Source of the DNA: Lineus longissimus
Taxonomy: Eukaryota; Nemertea; Pilidiophora; Heteronemertea; Lineidae
Assembly: GCF_910592395.1 (NCBI RefSeq)
Contig: NC_088323.1
Coordinates: 12,323,501 to 12,387,500 of the forward strand
DNA length: 64,000 bases
Reading direction: 5' to 3'
Program-made: the position numbers and the translations under genes
Shown: positions 12,394-23,431 of the stretch, one piece after another
Numbering within the stretch: position 1 is the stretch's first letter
Layout of the letters: each line of letters begins with the position of its first letter
Notes under the pieces: model-generated
What the model was told of the DNA's origin: nothing
Databases searched by the model: none
The model's input: only the letters and a program-made list of their open reading frames with translations

Positions 12394-12491
12394 CAATTTG
12401 TATCGGCAATGGATTGCCGAACCAATCTGTCGCGGCAATGTGGTGGTGGTGTACGGGCAATTGGTCCACCAATATTTCGTGGTGTACGCGC

Positions 12492-12921
12492 AGCTCATAT
12501 CAACTCCTGAGTCGCAAGCCACTCCAGTTACTTCACCTTAAGTATAACTCTACCTATGTATGGATACTGCATCAGAATGTAGGTAACCATAGCTTGTCAG
12601 GCGGAATGTACCTAGATTCTATTTACAGTAGATTTTCTGCAATTTCTATAGTCTGTTCTGCAATGGCAGGGGCTTTTCTGGTTTTGTGTGCTTGTAGCTT
12701 GCACAACATGTACTTATTTGGTTCATATATCTCCTTAGAAAGTCGATTTTTTTCAAGGAACTAAGAACACTGTATATTTTGATTTGACTTCCTTGGAAAC
12801 ACAGATGCAACCGATTTGCATTTCCTGCCAGTTGCTATGGTGTGGGGAATCCCCTGGCTTTCCTGAATGAACTGAAGGAAGCATGTGCCACAGAACTCTT
12901 TCTGAAGTCAATTGATGCAGT
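12492..12921. other. Spacer with a coding-like fragment
   Basis: No complete gene. From 12803 to 12925 one frame reads smoothly (FAFPASCYGVGNPLAF, then LKEACATELF) to a TGA, preceded by an AG that could be a splice acceptor. I do not recognise the family. It may be an exon remnant of the Sailor element or of another element. Confidence 0.3.
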
Positions 12922-13690
12922 TTGAAAATGTTATTTCTCCCAATTCCGGGGTTGTGGTCCTGCATTTTTGTTTTTAGTATCCTGTGGTTGTTACTGCCAG
13001 TTGTTGAAGCTGTAAACGGAGCAGAGGGAACTCCTTCAACTAAAAAACATCAAGGGTCCCCATTGACAAGCAAGGAGAAAAAGCTGATTCTTAAGGTTCA
13101 TCAGTATCTTTTAACTCTAAATCCAACATGGATAGTGGAAAACGTGAACATAGAAACGGCAAAGGCATGTGATGTTTCACTTGCCTCAATTTATAAAATA
13201 AAGAAGGAGTTGAAAGAAACAGGGTTTGTTAGGACACCAGGAAAAAAGAGACCTGCAGCCAAAGGAACACGGACACGAAAACAGATTTATGATGAGTTGA
13301 CACTTAACAAAGTACGAGGCAAAGTGCATGACTTTTTCAGGAGAAATGAACCCCCAACACTGAGAAAAGTGAAGCAAAAACTTGATGAGGATGCTGTTAA
13401 AGTGGTATATCTGACCAAAACTAGAATTTGTCACAATAATATATGCATATAAACTGTCAATAAATGGCACCTGATAAACTTTATTTCTCCGTAGTTTTCC
13501 TTATTTTGGCATTTTTGTGTGCCTCTCTTTCCGGCCGAACGAGGAAAAAAAAACACCTTGAAAACGCTTGGCAATCTTCGGTAATCTTCGGCAGTGACGT
13601 CATTACATGGAGCTCATACTGCAAACAATAATTTGATAATGGTTGAATGCATTGTTCAGCTGTTTTGAATAGCCGTATTTGTTCTCCATT

Positions 13691-16600
13691 ATGCCCAACT
13701 ATTGTGTAGTTGGGGGCTGCAAGAACGTGGCCAATGCCGCACTTGGCATTTCGTTGTTTGCTTTCCCGGCTGTTGGGTCGGAGGGAAGGCCCGCATGGGT
13801 AAAATTTGTACAGAGGTCGAGGATTGGGTTCCAGGAACCTGCCCCAGGCAACAGATCGGCTGTGATTTGTTCGAGGCATTTCACCAGCGATTGTTTTACC
13901 CAGCCTCCAGATATCATGTTGGGGAATGGAAAAAGGTAGGCCCCTAATATGTTCCGCCGACGATATATAGCTAACAGTAGCCTACTAAGTTAGCAATGTC
14001 ATCTGGCTCGTAGTAAATAGAGAATTGCTCAAACAAACAGCATGTGTATTTTACATTACAAAATGTACACTTATGACATGATGTACAGTAAAGGTAGGCT
14101 AGGCACACACTATATATTATATATCATGTGGGTATCTTTTCTGAGGATATATCATTGCACACTGCACAGTGCCAGTGGCTTGTGATTGTGTCCATGTGTC
14201 AGTCAGTGCAGCCCGGAGTGGTCAATCGCAAGCAACTGTGTTGCAATGGTTTGCATTGAATCGAAATCAAGGTCATGGAACTAAAGAGCTCCCCCCCCCG
14301 GATACCTAGAATTGTTTTTCTTTGTGGACAGCTTGGCCTTTGACCTGTATCTGGTATCTGTCATTTTGTCCAATTTCTAACCGCACCCTCACAAAATTTT
14401 AAGTTTATCCATATCATTTCAGGGTTGTGCTGCGTAGAAAGCAGGATGCAGTACCCAGCATTCTCTTTCCAAAGAAGGCTAAGGTTTCATAGGAGCCAAG
14501 TGGTGCCATCAAGAAGAGAGAGAGCAAGCGTGTAAGTATCAACTGGATGCACTCAAATCCTGTTAACCCTACGGCGCCCTCACTGTTAGGCTGTAATAAT
14601 AGACAACAGTTCTAGACTTTTAAAGTTTAATTATCGCCATACCTCTTTGTATTTGCTTATAGAAGTTGTTAATTTTAACTAGCTTAAATAAAAAAATCAT
14701 GATGCCATGTACAGTACATAGGGGCCTAATGCCATTCATGTATATGATGATGACAAGTCCCAAAGCAACGACATGATTACAAGTCTGCATGGTGTGAGTG
14801 CGATCATGGTGATTTCATAAACGTGTTCAGGTGCGAAGAGAACTGGATGTCCTAAAAAGGTCAAAGGGCACCCAGTTTGATGGTTAAACTCCAAATGTAA
14901 GCAGTGACCTGCCAATGCCCACTTGCTCAACACCCAAAGCAAACGCACAAGAATAGCAAATGATGGTGGAGCATAGAGATGACACAATGGATACTGTTTC
15001 ATCGCTGTCATTTGAAGACGATGAGGAAAATGACCCTAACTGGAGTATGGATTCAGAAGCGTGAGTGTAGTCAATTTATTGTTTTTGTTGCATAAGGCTG
15101 TCGTTCCAACTTTAATCCATGGGTGGGTTCACGTTTTCTTTTTTCACATAATTTGGGGCACCTGGGTGAATCTCAACCCAATTTCAAATACTTGCGTTTA
15201 ACCACTGGGGTCACAAATGCCCTAATATGGATCAACTATCATATCTGTATTCAGTTAAATTAGGTGTATTTTGCTCACAATGGTCTACTCTACCAGTACC
15301 AATGTTTATCTTAGATGATGCTCTTCCTCAAAAGCTTTTTGACATTTCTTACAAAAAGGTGCTCATTTCATTTGCAGAGATATATCCATTGGCTTAGAGC
15401 AACCCGTGACATTTGGCCCACTTGGTTTTGGGTCCTTGGCCCTCATTGCAGTGCAGAGACACAAACTTCTAAGTCCCTTCCGACGATGCAAAGTCTGTGG
15501 TAGTGGGGCAACGGATTCTGAAATTTGCAATGAAATGGGAACTATGGTTTCAGTGAAGCAACAGTTTCTGGACTGCCTTGCCAAAACGAAATGATACAGC
15601 CAGGACTTAGTTGGAAAGATTCCTGCTGGGAACATTGGCCTGTCAACAGCCATATTGTCAACAGACTCAGTCCCTTCAAAAGTCCTCTGGATGTTGACAT
15701 TTTGGGGGCTTCAGGGTATATCAGCAACAACGTATTTTGACCACCAGCGACGTTTCCTGCACCAAGCCATTAGGAATGTGTTCGAAGAGGAAATTATAAG
15801 GTGCATTGTAGATGTGGGGGATTCTCATCTGCTTTCTGGGGATGCCCGATGCGATTCAATGGGGCATAATGCAAAATATGGATCATATTCCTTGCATGAC
15901 ACCGAGAAGAACAAGATAGTTGCCATGGAATTAGTGCAGGTTAGTTTGTGATTACGCAATATTTGATATGATATGATACCTAAACATACATCTAATGAGT
16001 TCCTGTTTCAAAAGTCATTCAATTTAGGTGAACAAATTTAGGATTTATTTTGGTAAATACAATGTTGATTGCCCTGACATCTTCAGAAACCCCACCTTTG
16101 TTTCCCTTTATTCGGTTGGAACATTGAATGATTTCTGTACACAGTAACATAGAAAACAGAACATGAAACATTCATTTTCACTCATTGGCTTTGTTTTTAT
16201 CTTTTTGCAGGTGTCTGAGGTCAAGTCCAGCTATCATATGGAAATTGAGGGGCTAGAGAGGACCCTCAACTATATGGATAATGCCCTTCCAGACCTACAA
16301 ATCAAATTCACCACTGATGGTCACAAACAAATTGCAAAATGGTTGAGTGAGGCGAAATCTGGCACTGTCACGCATTATTTGGATATTTGGCATGTTGCCA
16401 AAGGGAAGTAATTCCGTCAAAAGTCCATGTTGGGCTTTGTGTACAGTAAAGTAAACACAATTTATAACAGTTATATTGACCTTACCTGCCACTGTATCAA
16501 GATGATGAATGGTACCACTGGTGCATGCATGACTTGTATATACATGTAATGTTGTCATTTTTAAACTTGGTTCATTTCTTTCCCTTAAGGATTGAAGAAA

Positions 16601-18484
16601 AAACTCAAGAAGGGCTAATTGTGTATACACTGTACATGTGATGTTGAGATTCTTATATCTGATTCATTTTTTCAACTCAGGATTGAAGAAAAAACTCAAG
16701 AAGCTCAAGAAATGCCCCCTAGTGGAGAAATGGCAAGGTAGCATCATCAACCACCTTTACTGGTGCGTCAAGACTAGCGGTGACAATGTAGCACTACGAC
16801 TAGCCAAGTGGACGTCAGTTGTCAACCACATTGCGAACATCCATGAGCACAAGAGCGAGTTATATCCTCAGTGTCTGCATGCTGGATCAAAAAAACCAAC
16901 CCCTGGTAAACGCCATAAGTGGTTCAAAAAGAGTGAGTACAAGTGCTCCTGCCAAATGTAGCCAAGTTGTGTCTGTTCATGCCTGAGGCTGGAGATTCAA
17001 GTAATCAAAATTGATATATAAAAATTCTTTTTCAAAAGTCAGGAATAATTACTTGATTCTGAGATGAACTCCTGAAGCTCATGTGTACCAATATTTGTAC
17101 TAATTTTTTTAATGGTGGCAGCCATATTGGATCAAGAGACCTTTAGATGAGGTCCCAAGGTCAACCCCCAAGTCGAATGAGACGAACAAGCACCTGTAAT
17201 AACAATAAATTGTATTTTCCTGAAGATTATAATTCTCTTTTTTCAGGCACTGAAGAATACGACAAGATTTGTAAGGTTCTGCTTAGCAAAGTGCTCCTTA
17301 AGAGTGTTGAAAAGTTGAGCCCTGAAGGGCAGACCTCGGGGCTGGAAGGGTACCACAGCTGCCTAATACATTTTTGTCCAAAAATGTATCACTTTGGATA
17401 CAATTCAATGGCAAGCAGGTATGTACTCAAGTCTCTTGGTTTGTGTGCTATTTCTTTGGCAGGACGAGCAGGAAGCATTTGATATTTCTAGAAGAATCTA
17501 ATGTTTTAAGGGATTTTTACTTGTATCGGTGATCGCCTGGGTGTGAATTTTCCATTTTCAACTTGATATGAAGTGCAAGAGCCATTATTCTCCAACTCCT
17601 GTCGACACCCTGTCACAACCAAATCCAACCAGCTTTTTATAAGGGTTCAGATATTCTATAGTCATTGTTGATCATTTCAAGGTAAATCAAGGTTTTTTCC
17701 ATGATTTGCGTACTTGCAGGCTGCAGCTTGCCGCTCTCCACTTTAATGAGAACTCCGGTCGAGGTCAACGCATTGCTAGGAATGTGATTCCTTACTTCAA
17801 CAGGGTGACCCCCAGGGGTAGAGAAGGACACAGCATTGTCATACCAGTGAAGAAGACTCCGACATTTGGTAAGTTCACATGATGTTGACATGCACATTCA
17901 TTGTGAAAGCTGTCCTGCTAGGGCTGGCGATTCCAATGCTGAAGATTCTGCTCACAGAGCCCGAATTAGAGTACCAAATTGAGAGCATTACTGTCTACAT
18001 GTATTCGGATTAGATTCAGTGCCTGGTTTTCGGATATGAATGACTCTTTCAAACCCTTCATACTGAACAGACAGTACCATAGATATGCTTTTCAAGCACT
18101 GGAACTGGAGTTTATTTGACAGGTTTGACTAATATCCCTGGTAAAAATGATTTATGGATACTGGTGAGCCCAAAAATAGCTTGAAAAAAAGAATGTGCAG
18201 AGGTATGTTGGCCTTTCTACTAGAATGCAACTGAGGCCTGACTGCTAAGGAAGCTCATTATGTAAAGTAAAGCAGTCATTTTTGTTTGAAATCATTTTTC
18301 AAATAACATGTGCGTCGCTTTTCTTTCAGGATATGTGCAGATATTTTTCACTGAAGTTCAGAAATTGGTCACCAGTGGACAGTCCTATGTAATCTCGGAG
18401 GACCCACCAACAGTTTGTTCCAAGTTTGATCGCCTTTCCAAAGAAGAACTGATCAAAGATAGAAAGTCCTTCGAACGCTTTTGA
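13691..18484 (+). pseudogene. THAP-domain Kolobok transposase, about nine exons, broken
   Basis: Exons inferred from GT/AG sites: 13691-13935, 14423-14531, 14831-15060, 15378-15939, 16211-16407, 16681-16932, 17247-17418, 17720-17868 and 18330-18484. Exon 1 is a THAP zinc finger (MPNYCVVGGC at the start, VICSRHFTSDCF near the end), which binds DNA; exon 2 supplies the AVPSI motif. Later exons carry the catalytic region: GDARCDSMGHNAKYG (exon 4), TDGHKQIAKWL and DIWHVAKG (exon 5), HLYWCVKTS (exon 6), and TSGLEGYHSCLIHF with the likely catalytic Glu (exon 7). Stops in exon 2 (TAG 14490-14492), exon 3 and exon 4 (TGA 15592-15594) show it is dead. Exact intron phases were not all verified. Confidence 0.88.
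16531..16703 (+). repeat. Tandem duplication across a splice acceptor
   Basis: Intron sequence plus the first bases of exon 6 are present twice, 91 bp apart: ATTGAAGAAAAAACTCAAGA occurs at 16591 and 16682. Both copies end the intron part in AG. The downstream copy leads into the long open exon. Confidence 0.85.
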
Positions 18485-20039
18485 CTTAGTCTGTGGGACA
18501 TTTCCAATAGTTAAGGTGGAGTACTACAAAGTACATCCAGATAACTTGAATGTTCTGACATTTCCTTGTTGATGGTATGGCTTGTAAAATATGATTTTGT
18601 GTCACCTTACAAACCTTTCTTGACCTTTCAGGTGCCGTGATTCGGAAGGCTTGATTTTCGATCGATAAAATCATTTTTTTACAAGAAAGGGTGAAATTCT
18701 CCTGCGTAAAACACATTCCAAACGAAAGTACACTTTATACACAATTTATGTCTTGAATATGAACTAATTACATATTTTGGTCCGATATACCACTTTAAGG
18801 ATAAGGACCTCCCAAAGGTTTCAGTTGCAACTCTTCACAGACTATTGATTGACATAGGCTTTCGGTTCAAAAAAAGAGGGAGGGTTTGTTTGCTGATAGA
18901 AAGAGATGACTTGATAGTTTGGAGACATCGATACCTTCGGGACATTAAAAAGTTTCGAGAAGGAGGCCGACCAATATTCTATTTGGATGAAACCTGGTGC
19001 AATGCAGGACAGACCCCACCAAAAGCATGGGTTGACACGAATGTGAAGTGTAAAAAGCAGGCATTCCTTGAAGGAGTTACAAGTGGATTACGGGATCCAA
19101 CTGGAAAAGATGAACGATTAATAATTCTTCATGTGGGAAATGAAAATGGATTTATTGATGGTGCGGAGTTAGTATTTCGAACGAATGGGAATCGTGCAGA
19201 CTACCATGGGGACATGAATGGGGATCTTTTCGAAAAGTGGTCTAAAGAGGAACTGATTCCAAGACTGCAACCAAAAGCGGTCACTGTGATGGATAATGCG
19301 AGTTATCATAGTGTACAAGTAGAGAAGCTCCCGACATGAAGCACAGCAAAGGCCAACATGCAAACGTGGCTAACTGACCATAACATCAGCTGGGAACAAA
19401 ATATGACAAACCCCGTCCTCTACAATATCATCAAACAACACAAGGATAAATTTAAGAAATTTAAGATTGATACAAGGGCAGAAGAGTCCAGTTTTAATGT
19501 CTTAAGTTTACCACCATACCATTGTGATCTCAACCCAATTGAACAAGTATGGTCACAAATTAAATGTTATGTATCGGGTTTGAACACAACGTTTAAAATT
19601 CAGGATGAAGAAAAACTCACATTACACATGTGACCCCAGAGCAATGGAAAAACTATTGTGTACATGCGGAAAAAGAAGAAGCTAAGATGTGGGAACTCGA
19701 TGGATTAATGGAGGAAGTCGTAGAGCGAGTGATAATTCAGATTGGGGCAAATGGGGATATTTCATCCGCTGAACTTGAATCGGAGAGTGAAAGTGACTGG
19801 GAGAATGAAGTACAGGAGTTACATTAATACTGTTAATGTTTCACTTCTGCATCATTTCTGTACAGACTATGATCACTGCTCTGGTTGTCTCAGTGGGAGG
19901 AAGTTCCTGATAGTGATAGGTAATTTAATACTCCTGTGATGCCCAAATGCCGATCTAAAGTTGAGGTGAGAAAGACTTTATCACCTTCACCTTCAACCTC
20001 GACTGCTGATTCGGACTCCGTTATAGGCAAACACCAAAC

Positions 20040-21798
20040 ATGCCAGATGGACAGGAAAATGAAGATGACATTGGTCCACCAAAGAAAAAGTACAAAAAGA
20101 ACAACCCAGAGACTGTGAAACGTTACAATGAATCTAGGAAGGATAAGCCAAAGCTGCCAACCGGTAATGTTAGCTTTTGTGCCAATTCAGATGAAGGCAA
20201 AGAGGAATTAAACAACCTCATGCAAGAAATTAAGTCCTATCTTGGAGATGGAAATCCAAACAAAACCACAAACAATAAATTTCTCCTGGAAGTTTGACAC
20301 TTCTACAAAACCCATAACATAACAAAAAACAGTGATGATGCTGCTGATCACATGAAGGACTGGGTGGAGTCAACCACCAGTAAAAGATTTGCGGACCTAG
20401 AGGCTTTAAGGGAACAACTATTTCTCACAAGTGTGAATGGTATCAAGGAACTATTCTTACTTAGGGACAAGCACCAGACGGTCTGTCAGGATTCATTAGA
20501 CATTGACTACATAATGAGTGGACACATTGCGTTGACAACTTTCAAATGTTCTGCCTCCCATTCATTTAATTGGATTTCTACACCCTATCTTGCAGACAAG
20601 GGACTAGCAAATTACCGAATGGCACATGGCTATGCCGTATCTGGTATTTTGCCAAACCAGTACATCTGATTTTGCAAGGCCGCTGCGATAGGGTGCCTAG
20701 GTGAGGAATACCTAAACACCATCTTTGAAACATACGGATATCGTCAAGTCATCGAGGAGGTGAAACAGGAGAGCTGCACAGAAGCCCTTCAAGAAGAAAT
20801 CGAATCATACGACGAGGATTATGGAGGAATAAACATTCTCAGTGACGCAAGCCATGGGACACGCAGAAATGCCAAAGATGCTTCAGTAGTATGCATTGGA
20901 TGCAACTCACATAAGGTTTTGGTTGATGTCCATGTCACCAAAGATGATGATCCCTGCCCCCAGCGACATGAAATGTTTGGAACGAAAAAGATCTTCGAGT
21001 ATTTCCATGAAAAGGGCGTGCCAGTTAAGAAACACTGTCATGATCTGAACAAGCCGATCAACAAATACATCAGGGAAAATCAGCCAGGAACAATATCGAA
21101 CAATGATACATGGCATGCTTCAAAGGGAGTAACCACTGACATCTCGAAAATTACAAAAGGGTTAAAAAGAGAAAAAAAACAAACTATGGCATCCAGAATT
21201 AGCTGATAAGGCTGCTAGTATAAGAACCCATACTTATTGGTGCATGAAAAATTGTGGACAAAATGCAGACAAGCTTACGTCATCTATTATGAATATTGTG
21301 GAACACTACAAGAACATCCACGACAACTGTGACCCTTCTTCAAGATGCAGGACTGATTCCCACTACGTTCCTTCAAAAGAAATTATCAAAAGTGAATTAG
21401 CAATCAATCTCCTCACACAGAAACTGAAATCACTTGAAGAAGTGTGTAAAAATACAAAAGACTTTGTATTCTGTATGGACACATATTATGTGGAAAGTTA
21501 CAACAATGCGATGCTACAGTATCATGATAAGCGTGTGGTATTTTCGGATAAAATATGTGGAATGCGGGCAAACCTTGCAGTGATGGACTGGAATGAGCAT
21601 GTTGGTCGGGAGCACACCTCATCAAGAACAATCATGGATATACGCAATCCAAGGCGGCAGGTGCAAATCCGTGTGAAAAAGAGAAAGTCATATCAGTTTT
21701 GGGACATTATCTGGGAGAAATTTACAATGAGGAGACTTTCCCTTTATACAATGTCTATAAACACCCCCTGCCATTGGACTGGCCCAATCTGTGAGTAG
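20040..21798 (+). pseudogene. Kolobok-related DDE transposase without THAP (ORF1 type), copy D, broken
   Basis: Similar throughout to the 47224-48981 protein. It has a basic N-terminus (PPKKKYKKNN), a NVSFCANSDEGKEELNNLM block matching the helix region of the other copies, the first catalytic Asp in LSDASHGTRRNAK, then RHEMFGTKKIF, HCHDLNKPINKYI, NDTWHASKGV, and Glu in DTYYVESYNNAMLQYHDKRV. It ends with the FWDIIWEKF block. Stops at 20295-20297 and 20667-20669, and a frameshift near an A-run at 21173-21180, inactivate it. No ORF2 follows, and its inverted ends were not found. It begins about 200 bp after the Sailor gene. Confidence 0.83.
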
Positions 21799-21985
21799 CA
21801 CTTTTTGATTTGACTTGACAAGCAGACAGTGAGGTTACCCCTGCACACCCCATTAAAACTAAAAGAAACCAGATGCTGCCCAAGATAGGTCCGTTTCATA
21901 AACCCTGCAACTAAAACTCTACATCCATTATGTGACGAGGCGTACCTGATTCTTTGTCAATGTATTGTGAGCCCAGAATTTTCTG

Positions 21986-22101
21986 TTCCACACAAACCAT
22001 GCAACTTTATCTCTCAATTCACTCTATGGTGAGGTATAGCAAGTTCCACACAAACCATGCAACTTTATTTCTCAATTCACTCTTTGGTGAGGTATAGCAA
22101 G
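21986..22101. repeat. 58-bp tandem duplication
   Basis: Two near-identical units (21986-22043 and 22044-22101), both starting TTCCACACAAACC and ending GGTATAGCAAG, differing by two bases. Confidence 0.95.
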
Positions 22102-22319
22102 TTGGTCCAAGTTCAGTGGTCTAGTAATAGCTACTCCAAAGCGTCAACGTTTTTATTTGGAAAATTTCACGTCACGCACAGTGGCGATCTTCGTTCACAA
22201 ACTTTCTTACCATATTTCACCAACAAAATGAATTTATATTCAATAAAAATAAATACATAATAAAACTGCTGTATATTCTTTAATTTATTGTGCTGTTTTG
22301 GTGGCGATATCTTCATTAT

Positions 22320-23000
22320 TTACGGAGAACGGGCGTGAGAAAAACGTAATACCGCATTTTGCGTCGGCCGTATTCAGTGCATCACGTCATGCATAGCGTA
22401 ACTGGGGATAGCTGGGGATTCCCCGTGGAGCATGTGATTTAAAATGCAAATGCCGCGAAACATAATTTATTTCTAATTTGTTGATTTCCCACTGACCAAT
22501 CAGAGCACAGCTTCTTCTTGCCGATGGTGAAAGAAATATGGCGGAATGTTTATCGGTTGTCAAGGAATCGTGACCTGAAATAATCACGATTTTCTCCAAA
22601 TTTCAAGATAAAAAGTAAGATATTACACGATTGGGCGTCTTCTTATCAATCTTCCGGATACAGTGACATAAATGGTTTTAAATTTCTCAAAGTTTACATA
22701 GCGCGGAATCGATGTTTTATTCCTCGGTTCCGTCAAAAAGCGACCAAAATCAAAACACGCCATGAAGATGAATCATCTAATGAGATGCGTAAAAGAGCGT
22801 TGGTCGACGGCGGGGCCGTGACGTCACGTTCTCCTATTGGCTGGATGTCGTGACGCTGCCATAGCATCCGTCAATCAAACTGATACATTGTCGCGATAAC
22901 GTAATTTCAAACCAATGACGTTGCGGCACGATGTACACATTGACACACGGTTCTCCGGGAAAATGCGTATACAGCTACCTGGAATGACGCGGATTTGTGC
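22320..23000 (+). promoter_or_regulatory. CpG-bearing promoter-like region upstream of the hAT-like gene
   Basis: This stretch has more CG dinucleotides than its surroundings and contains an inverted CCAAT-type context (GACCAATCAGA near 22494). A GTAAGA donor-like site near 22614 follows an ATG-containing segment, and the next recognisable exon of the plus-strand gene starts after an acceptor at 23423. A 5' non-coding exon here is possible. No core promoter was demonstrated. Confidence 0.35.
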
Positions 23001-23431
23001 CTGTGGTATCTTAGGCCCAGAACTAGTATCTTCAACACTTACAACGCATGGTGAATTATATTGATTTTTTGGATGAATATGCCGTTTCGACGCCAGGATT
23101 CTGGCATATGCATGCAATATGTGGGGCCCAGAATCAGCATATCGATAAAGTAACACATCAGCTCAAGACAACTGAAACTTTTATTTATTTACTTATCTGT
23201 TACCTATTATTATGATCAAATCTAAGTAACAATAGTTCTGTTTGGGTGTAGGGTTTGGGGAAATTGTTGTTGAACATTATTACTAAGAATCTAAATGATG
23301 TTTTCACTGTTGTTTTACTGTAACTTGTTGATGTTTTTGCTAATTTGATGATTGGATACTACTCCTATGCACACATTTTCACGGAAATTACTACATGCAT
23401 CAAATTTTCTTTTTACTTTTCAGTCTGACAC

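Larger units (their letters stand above)
7712..12491. mobile_element. PIF/Harbinger DNA transposon
   Basis: The ends are inverted copies of GCGCGTACACCAC (7713-7725) and GTGGTGTACGCGC (12479-12491), flanked by a possible 3-bp duplication AGC (7709-7711 and 12492-12494). The element contains the two genes expected of the family: a DDE transposase on the plus strand and a Myb/SANT-like DNA-binding partner on the minus strand, convergently arranged. The terminal motif also occurs internally at 7787-7800 and 12312-12324. Both genes are broken, so this copy is inactive. Confidence 0.78.
13401..18794 (+). mobile_element. THAP-Kolobok DNA transposon nested in Sailor
   Basis: The element is bounded by TTAA target duplications (13397-13400 and 18795-18798), the hallmark of Kolobok. 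The inverted ends share AGTGGTATATC, one mismatch, then GACCAAAA, about 20 bp. Inside is a multi-exon gene encoding a THAP finger and a DDE-type transposase. The insertion splits the Sailor reading frame exactly. Confidence 0.93.
12922..19827 (+). pseudogene. Sailor-type (IS630/Tc1/mariner, DD82E) transposase, split by an insertion
   Basis: The gene is in two parts, up to 13400 and from 18799. The first part encodes helix-turn-helix DNA binding (AKACDVSLASIYKIKKEL, then NKVRGKVHDFF). The second holds the catalytic core: Asp in FYLDETW (about 18985), Asp in VMDNASYH (codon 19292) and Glu in LNPIEQVWS (codon 19541). The last two are 83 codons apart, giving 82 residues between them, the spacing that defines Sailor. 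The parts join in frame once the inserted Kolobok and one TTAA are removed. Further damage includes TGA at 19337-19339 and a frameshift near 19625. The hydrophobic start at 12922 is probably not the true N-terminus. Inverted ends and TA duplications were not found. Confidence 0.85.

Noticed and set aside
12312-12491. Independent MITE
   Set aside because: The 15-bp inverted ends are perfect, but the flanks show no target duplication, so I kept it as part of the Harbinger right end.
12922-13010. Signal-peptide-like hydrophobic start of the Sailor frame
   Set aside because: A transposase needs no signal peptide; the stretch is probably upstream intron or leader read by chance before the conserved helix-turn-helix.
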